Source of the DNA: Blastocatellia bacterium
GTDB taxonomy: Bacteria; Acidobacteriota; Blastocatellia; HR10; J050
Direction: 5' to 3'
Assembly (NCBI GenBank): GCA_025054955.1
Contig: JANWZE010000062.1
Location: forward strand, 40,673 to 104,672
Length of the DNA stretch: 64,000 nucleotides
The translations under genes were made by a program, and so were the position numbers. Shown here piece after piece: positions 58,709-64,000 of the stretch. Position 1 is the stretch's first letter. Each line of letters starts with the position of its first letter. The notes beneath the pieces were generated by a model. It saw only the letters and a program-made list of their open reading frames with translations. It was not told where the DNA came from and ran no database searches.

Positions 58709-61081
58709 TCAATTTACGGTCAACACTTCATCGTCGGTTTTCTCAACCGCCATCGGGCGGAAGCGTAACTGTCCATTCTCGAGCGAGACTTCGATGATTG
58801 AGCCTTCAGCGATCTCCGACTGAATGATGGCCTCCGAGAGCGGGTCCTCAACGTGCCGCTGCAAAGCGCGGCGCAATGGCCTCGCGCCATAGCGCCGGTC
58901 GGAACACGTGGTTTCCATGATCCATTGCATCGCCTCATCGGTCAGGTGCACTTCGACTTTGACCTGCTCCAATGTCTTGTTCAGTTGTTTCACCAACAAC
59001 TTGACAATTTGGAGCAGATCATCATCCGACAGCGGCTCGAAGATAATGATCTCATCCAGGCGGTTGAGAAATTCCGGATTGAATGTTTGGCGGACGGCGG
59101 CCAACACTTCATCTTCCATCTTGTTGGCCAGCTCGCGCGCTGAGGGCTGAAAGCCAAGATGTGTCTGCTTGTGAATGTAGCGCGCGCCGATGTTGGAAGT
59201 CATGATAATAATCGTGTTTTTGAAATCAACAGTATTGCCGAGACTATCGGTCAGATGGCCATCCTCGAGCACTTGCAACAGCAGATTAAACACGTCAGGA
59301 TGCGCTTTTTCGATCTCATCCAGGAGCAGGACGCAATAGGGGCTGCGCTTGATGCGTTCGGTCAGTTGTCCTCCTTCTTCATGACCGACATAGCCCGGCG
59401 GCGAACCGATCCATTTGGAGACCGAATGCTTTTCCATGAATTCGGACATATCATAGCGAATCATGGCTCGTTCTGAACCGAACAAAAATTCGGCCAAGGA
59501 GCGTGCAACCTCCGTCTTGCCGACGCCGGTCGGTCCGAGGAATAAGAAGCTGCCAACAGGACGAGTCGGATTTTTCAATCCAGCTCGCGAACGGCGAATC
59601 GCGCGGGCCAATGCCGAAATAGCCCGATCCTGACTGACAATTCGTTGATGTAATTCTTGCTCAATGCGCAGCAGTTTTTGCTTCTCTTCCTCTTTGATGG
59701 CCGTTAGCGGAATACCAGTCCAGCGTGAGATCACTTCTTCAATGTCGGCGCGCGTCACAGTCACCGGAGGCTGTTCGGTAAGCGATTCAGGCTCGTCCAA
59801 ATAATAGCCACCGCGAAAACGCGGCGTCAGCAGTGAGGTTACGGACAGGTCTTCATTGTCCAACTCCGCTGATGAGTGACGAAGCTTGACGCGGGAGCCA
59901 GCCTCATCGAGCAAGTCAATGGCTTTATCGGGTAAGTAGCGGTCAGTGATGTAGCGATTTGAATAGTAGACCGACGCGACGATGGCATCATCCGTATAGC
60001 GAACTCCATGAAACGATTCGTAGCGGTCTTTCACGCCCTGCAAAATGCGGATGGCTTCAGCTTCTGTCGGGGGCAAGACGCGCACGGCTTGAAAGCGTCG
60101 TTCCAGTGAACGGTCTCGCTCGATGGTCTTGCGAAATTCCGCCGGCGTTGTCGCTCCAATGCATTGGATCTCGCCACGGGATAGCGCCGGTTTCAGGATA
60201 TTAGCGGCATCGAGCGAGCCTTCGGCGCTGCCGGCCCCGACCAGTGTATGAAGCTCGTCAATGAAAACAATGTATTGCGGGTTCTCGATCAGCTCGCGCA
60301 TGATCGCTTTCAACCGTTCCTCAAACTGTCCGCGATATTTTGTGCCGGCTACCACGAGACTCAAGTCAAGGGCCAGAATCCGCTTCTGTGCCAGGAAGGG
60401 CGGCACGTCGCCGGCGACGATGCGCTGGGCGAGTCCTTCAATGATGGCTGTCTTGCCCACGCCTGACTCACCGATCAGGCATGGATTGTTTTTGGTGCGC
60501 CGACACAGGATTTGAATGACGCGCTCCAGTTCATTATCGCGTCCCACCAACGGATCGAGCTTGCCCTGCGCGGCGGCTTCGGTCAGGTCACGGCTAAACT
60601 CGGCCAGATGCGGCGTCTCTTGTTTTCGCGCGCCGGCATGAACGCGTTCACGACTAGCATGCCGCATCAATTCCTCGCGCACCAAATGCAAGTGCAAGCC
60701 TTGATCGCGCAGTAACTCCGCCGCATAGGAATGTTGCTCACGCAGTAATCCAAGCAAGAGATGCTCAGTTCCAATCGTCCGGTGTCCGACACGCTCGGAC
60801 TCTTCAGCAGCGTAATTCAACACGCGCTTGGATTCACGACTCAACGGCAGGTCTACGCCCGGCGGCAGCTTTTCGCGCGGCACGGCGCGTTTCTCTATTT
60901 CACGTCGGATCGTCTCGACAGCGCCATACGTCCGCAGAAACCGATTGGTCAAAATTTTATCTTCACGAATGAGGCCGAGTAGAATGTGTTCGGTTTCAAT
61001 GGTGGGGGAGCCCAGTTGATTCGCTTCGTAGCGGGCAAAGAAGATGACCCGCCGAGCCTTTTCTGTGTATCGTTCAAACAT
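58709..61081 (-). CDS. clpC: AAA+ unfoldase ClpC (short form)
   Basis: 790 residues from ATG 61081, with an AAGGTGG site. The N-terminal Clp_N repeats ([36 protein letters not shown]) and two AAA+ modules are complete, with Walker [10 protein letters not shown] (about 205) and GPTGVGKTE (about 523), and [12 protein letters not shown] in the second pore loop. A ClpP-binding loop resembling LGF is at THLGFQPS. Between the two modules only about 45 residues ([27 protein letters not shown]) are found, with no UVR/M-domain coiled coil, so it is shorter than Bacillus ClpC. It is in an envelope operon rather than with mcsA/mcsB or ctsR. Confidence 0.92.
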   Translation of the reverse strand: MFERYTEKARRVIFFARYEANQLGSPTIETEHILLGLIREDKILTNRFLRTYGAVETIRREIEKRAVPREKLPPGVDLPLSRESKRVLNYAAEESERVGHRTIGTEHLLLGLLREQHSYAAELLRDQGLHLHLVREELMRHASRERVHAGARKQETPHLAEFSRDLTEAAAQGKLDPLVGRDNELERVIQILCRRTKNNPCLIGESGVGKTAIIEGLAQRIVAGDVPPFLAQKRILALDLSLVVAGTKYRGQFEERLKAIMRELIENPQYIVFIDELHTLVGAGSAEGSLDAANILKPALSRGEIQCIGATTPAEFRKTIERDRSLERRFQAVRVLPPTEAEAIRILQGVKDRYESFHGVRYTDDAIVASVYYSNRYITDRYLPDKAIDLLDEAGSRVKLRHSSAELDNEDLSVTSLLTPRFRGGYYLDEPESLTEQPPVTVTRADIEEVISRWTGIPLTAIKEEEKQKLLRIEQELHQRIVSQDRAISALARAIRRSRAGLKNPTRPVGSFLFLGPTGVGKTEVARSLAEFLFGSERAMIRYDMSEFMEKHSVSKWIGSPPGYVGHEEGGQLTERIKRSPYCVLLLDEIEKAHPDVFNLLLQVLEDGHLTDSLGNTVDFKNTIIIMTSNIGARYIHKQTHLGFQPSARELANKMEDEVLAAVRQTFNPEFLNRLDEIIIFEPLSDDDLLQIVKLLVKQLNKTLEQVKVEVHLTDEAMQWIMETTCSDRRYGARPLRRALQRHVEDPLSEAIIQSEIAEGSIIEVSLENGQLRFRPMAVEKTDDEVLTVN

Positions 61082-61098
61082 ACCCTGCCACCTTTTCT

Positions 61099-61890
61099 TT
61101 ATACACGTGAGCGCTCCTCATATAGTTGACCATCTTCCAACCGCAATACCCGATCACAGTGCGCCGCCAAGCGTTCGTTATGCGTGGCAATGAGTGATGT
61201 GAGCGAATTGAGGTGATGAAGCTGCTGCACCAGCGCAAACACTTTCTCGCCAGTGCGACCATCCAGATTGCCGGTCGGCTCATCGGCCAATAACAGTTGC
61301 GGGTTCGTCACCAACGCGCGAGCCAATGCCACGCGCTGCTGTTCACCGCCGGAGAGCTCGGCCGGGCGATGTTTCAGTCGGTTCTCCAAGCCCACTCTGG
61401 ACAATGCGGCACGGGCGCGCTCACCCGCTTCCGGTTTCCTCACTCCTCGTATCAACAACGGCATCATCACATTCTCCAGAGCGGTGAATTCCGGCAGTAA
61501 GTGGTGGAATTGAAACATGAAACCCACCACCTGACTCCGAAACCGCGCTAAGTCTACCGTACCTAACTTTGAGATGTCAAACCCATCAAACAGCACGCGG
61601 CCTGCCGTCGGACGATCTAATCCGCCAAGCAGATGAAGCAAGGTTGATTTGCCGGCACCCGAAGCGCCAACAATGGCAACCATCTCGCCACGTCGCACAG
61701 ACAGATTCAGATCATTGAGCACGCTGATGACTGTCCGCCCCATCAGATATTGCTTGCATAACGACTCGGCTTGCAAAAGCGCACCGGCGGCCGGCTGCGG
61801 TCGCTCGAGTGCACCAGACGACCGCCGGGAATCGAGCGTCGGGGACGGCGGCTGACTGATGACTGACACGCGACCACCAGCCTCACTCAT
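61099..61890 (-). CDS. lolD: Lipoprotein-releasing ABC transporter ATPase LolD
   Basis: 263 residues from ATG 61890, with a GGAGGG site; it overlaps the end of the permease gene by 8 nt (ATGAGTGA). ABC motifs are intact: Walker [11 protein letters not shown]-loop ([19 protein letters not shown]), signature [15 protein letters not shown], Walker [13 protein letters not shown] and the H-loop IATHNE. It powers release of lipoproteins from the inner membrane to LolA. An additional N-terminal tail of about 40 residues ([18 protein letters not shown]) is not usual. Confidence 0.94.
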   Translation of the reverse strand: MSEAGGRVSVISQPPSPTLDSRRSSGALERPQPAAGALLQAESLCKQYLMGRTVISVLNDLNLSVRRGEMVAIVGASGAGKSTLLHLLGGLDRPTAGRVLFDGFDISKLGTVDLARFRSQVVGFMFQFHHLLPEFTALENVMMPLLIRGVRKPEAGERARAALSRVGLENRLKHRPAELSGGEQQRVALARALVTNPQLLLADEPTGNLDGRTGEKVFALVQQLHHLNSLTSLIATHNERLAAHCDRVLRLEDGQLYEERSRV

Positions 61891-63154
61891 AGCGCAATCC
61901 CTCCGCTGGATTGAGCCGAGCTGCTTGACGAGCTGGATGAATCGTGGCCACAAAACTGATGAACAATGAGAGCAAACCAACAGCCACCGCATCCCTGACG
62001 CGCACATGAAACGGAGCGTAAGAGATCGAGAAGATCGTTTCCGGCAACCGGATGAGCTGATACTGATCCGCCACCAGACAGGTCGCGATGCCCACGATCA
62101 ATCCTAAGCACGTGCCAATCGCTCCCACCATCAACCCCTGCCACATGAAGATGCGCATAATCGAATTTGGCGTCGCTCCCATCGCCATTAAAATAGAGAT
62201 GTCGCGCGTCTTCTCGACGACCATCATGGTCAACGTGGTAATGATGTTCAGCGCCGCGATGAAGATCATCAATGTCAGCACAATCACCACGACCAACCGC
62301 TGAATTTGCAGCGCGGCAAAGACCGGCTTGTTCAGTTCCTGCCAATCAGTCGTCGTGTAGCCCGAACCAACGACGCTTAACACCTGCTGAGCAATTTGCT
62401 TGACGTTGTAAATATCGGCCACCTTCATCTGAATCAACGTGGCTTCATCGCCGAGTCCGACCAATTGTTGAGCCGCCGACAATGACGTGTATGCCCAGGT
62501 CGAATCGTACTCATAGAGTCCTGAATGGAACACCCCGCCAACCCGAAACTGGCGCTGACGTGGCGTGACGCCAAACGGCGTCAGTCGCCCTTGTGGCGAG
62601 ATCACCGTCACATAATCACCCAGCTTGACGTTCAGTTCCTTGGCCAAGACTTTCCCTAAAATAATTCCCTCTTGGCCCGGCTCGGTTACGGCCAAGCTCT
62701 GAACGTCACCGCTGATAATCGTGTTATACACCTCGTTGGCTTCACGCGACGCCTGCAGGTCAACCCCTTTGACAATCGCGCCCGATTGATAAGCGCCAGC
62801 AACAATCACATTAAAGTAGGTCGTGGCGGCTGCCGCCGTCACGCCCGGCACTCGCCGGAGCTGCTCAACCAGCTCTTGATAATCGCTGATCGGTTCGCCA
62901 TCGCTTCGCAGTAAATTCAGATGAGCCGTGCCACTGAGCAATTTCGTTTGGATGTCTTCGTTAAAGCCAGTCACCAATGCCAGTGCAATCACCAAGACAG
63001 CAACGCCAGCGCCAATCCCCAGCACGGCGATGGTCGTGATCACCGCAATCACAGCTTGTTTCCGTTTAGCGCGAAGATAGCGGGAGGCAACGAACGTTTC
63101 AAACGCGCCACGCAATGGGCTTTGGCCCACATTGAGTTGGTCAGCGTGCATCAT
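61883..63154 (-). CDS. lolC: Lipoprotein-releasing permease LolC/LolE
   Basis: 423 residues from ATG 63154 (ATG 63151 also possible). It has the FtsX/MacB architecture: TM1 (VITTIAVLGIGAGVAVLVIALALV), a large periplasmic domain (about 60-275), and three further C-terminal membrane segments with NIITTLTMMVVEKTRDISILMAMGA and [18 protein letters not shown] single permease gene is present, so it may form a homodimer (the LolF-like arrangement). It sorts outer-membrane lipoproteins with LolD. Confidence 0.92.
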   Translation of the reverse strand: MMHADQLNVGQSPLRGAFETFVASRYLRAKRKQAVIAVITTIAVLGIGAGVAVLVIALALVTGFNEDIQTKLLSGTAHLNLLRSDGEPISDYQELVEQLRRVPGVTAAAATTYFNVIVAGAYQSGAIVKGVDLQASREANEVYNTIISGDVQSLAVTEPGQEGIILGKVLAKELNVKLGDYVTVISPQGRLTPFGVTPRQRQFRVGGVFHSGLYEYDSTWAYTSLSAAQQLVGLGDEATLIQMKVADIYNVKQIAQQVLSVVGSGYTTTDWQELNKPVFAALQIQRLVVVIVLTLMIFIAALNIITTLTMMVVEKTRDISILMAMGATPNSIMRIFMWQGLMVGAIGTCLGLIVGIATCLVADQYQLIRLPETIFSISYAPFHVRVRDAVAVGLLSLFISFVATIHPARQAARLNPAEGLRYE

Positions 63155-63303
63155 TGCTTCAGCTTCCCCTGTTCATGAATCAAATCCATGCGCCACGATG
63201 GCGCACAATCATACACTGCTACACGGGTGGACTCAACCGTTGCTGAGAACATGCCTTACGGCGTTGATGATGACCTCAACGCACAACACATTCCACTGGA
63301 TTG

Positions 63304-63332
63304 TTGACGGACGCTCGATCATTTGCTATAAA
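63304..63332 (+). promoter_or_regulatory. Sigma-70-type promoter of the FG-GAP gene
   Basis: TTGACG (63304-63309), a 17-nt spacer and TATAAA (63327-63332) match 5/6 in each box. The start would be near 63339, giving a leader of about 78 nt before the ATG at 63417. Confidence 0.7.
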
Positions 63333-63416
63333 CTGGACGTGATTTTAGTGCGGGAGTGTCAATCCACTCACTAATTGGCGTGAGTTTATTCAACTCAGAA
63401 CTGTAAGGAGAAAGCA

Positions 63417-64000
63417 ATGACCCAACGGAATCTGAAGTGCCTCCTTCATGGGTATGTGTGTCTGTGTGTGATTGCATCCGTTTTGTTAACAGCGATTCTG
63501 TTCTCCACTGTGCCGGTCGCCAACGTGTCTGCTGGCTCAGCGCCCTCAGCACATCGCGCAGTCGGCTCGACCGTTGAACAAACAATCATTCGATCGGACC
63601 ACACCGATCATCCTCTCATTTATTTGACCGATGGCCGCAGCCGAGCGACACCGCATGTCGGCGCTGAAGGGTTGAGCGACGTTCTGGAACGAGGGCTCGC
63701 CCAGCCTGTGACCCTAGCCTCCGGCGACGTCAACGAGGATGGCGTCGCTGATCTGGTCATCGGTTACACAAGCCCCATGGGCGGTCTCATCGCTGTTCAT
63801 CGAGGCAACGTCCGCTCAATTTATCCTCATACGAGCGCGTCGGTGACGGCTCAGTCGGCCGATGCATGGCCGTTTTTATCTCCAGCATACGTGTATGAAG
63901 CAGGCGCGGCGCTTGACTTCATCGGCCTGGGCGACTTTGATGCTGATGGCCATGCAGACATTGTCACGGCGGCGCGAGGCAGTAACATGCTCTCCTTCTT
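63417..64000 (+). CDS. Secreted FG-GAP/VCBS repeat protein (3' end outside window)
   Basis: 194 codons are open to the end of the window; ATG 63417 has a TAAGGAG site 6-7 nt upstream. A signal sequence of about 45 residues includes the hydrophobic core CVIASVLLTAILFSTVPVAN. From about residue 100 on come FG-GAP repeats with calcium-type loops, GDVNEDGVADLVIG and GDFDADGHADIVTA, as in integrin-like propellers. It is divergent from the lolC operon. Its real length and its C-terminal domain cannot be seen. Confidence 0.85.
   Translation, partial: MTQRNLKCLLHGYVCLCVIASVLLTAILFSTVPVANVSAGSAPSAHRAVGSTVEQTIIRSDHTDHPLIYLTDGRSRATPHVGAEGLSDVLERGLAQPVTLASGDVNEDGVADLVIGYTSPMGGLIAVHRGNVRSIYPHTSASVTAQSADAWPFLSPAYVYEAGAALDFIGLGDFDADGHADIVTAARGSNMLSF

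Overview
The window looks like a chromosomal segment of a Gram-negative bacterium, most likely an Acidobacteriota member of the Blastocatellia type. This is an inference. It rests on two very large TonB-dependent receptors that begin with a carboxypeptidase-regulatory-like domain (an acidobacterial hallmark), a complete diderm toolkit (BamA, LolC/D, LPS heptosyltransferases), many secreted beta-propeller and PPC-domain proteins, and moderate GC content. No rRNA, CRISPR array, integrase or transposase was seen. One tRNA, tRNA-Val(CAC), is present.

Layout. Positions 1-16.8 kb (minus strand) form a tight run of a SnoaL/NTF2-like protein, an MFS carrier, a secreted BNR propeller, four amidohydrolases of two families, a double alpha/beta-hydrolase, a second MFS carrier, small Dabb and NTF2-like proteins, and an Oar-like TonB receptor. 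It reads as an uptake and degradation island for an unknown, probably plant- or aromatic-derived, compound. Positions 16.9-22.0 kb continue on the same strand with acyl-CoA dehydrogenase, FmdB-like zinc ribbon, thiolase-fold protein, acyl-CoA ligase and a heme-oxygenase-like diiron protein. Divergent from these is a DHA2 drug-type exporter (22.1-23.5 kb). Positions 23.5-30.5 kb hold a PQQ-type propeller, a second TonB receptor, a SUMF1-like lipoprotein, a membrane protein and a TetR regulator.

Positions 31-39 kb are housekeeping: a methyltransferase with a duplicated 5' end, enolase, a large secreted HExxH protein, and groES-groEL with a textbook promoter and terminator. Positions 39-42.5 kb (plus strand) carry a GT2 glycosyltransferase and a metzincin-lectin protease. 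Positions 42.5-51.7 kb (minus strand) carry ligA, an OSBS/NSAR enzyme with its GNAT partner, a membrane FHA-protease, a methyltransferase/DUF3108 fusion, and waaC and waaF. Positions 52-55 kb (plus strand) carry gltA, tRNA-Val and a WecA-like transferase. Positions 55.7-63.2 kb (minus strand) form an envelope-biogenesis operon lolC-lolD-clpC-bamA, and the window ends inside an FG-GAP propeller gene.

The most interesting signals are: (1) the amidohydrolase/TonB island joined to an acyl-CoA and diiron-oxidase operon with no pathway I can name; (2) several paralogues that lack catalytic residues (an amidohydrolase, both halves of an alpha/beta-hydrolase, a SUMF1-like protein, a thiolase-fold protein); and (3) repeated small local duplications at gene ends (methyltransferase, GT2, gltA, a TonB signal peptide), which create a leader ORF and shadow stop regions.
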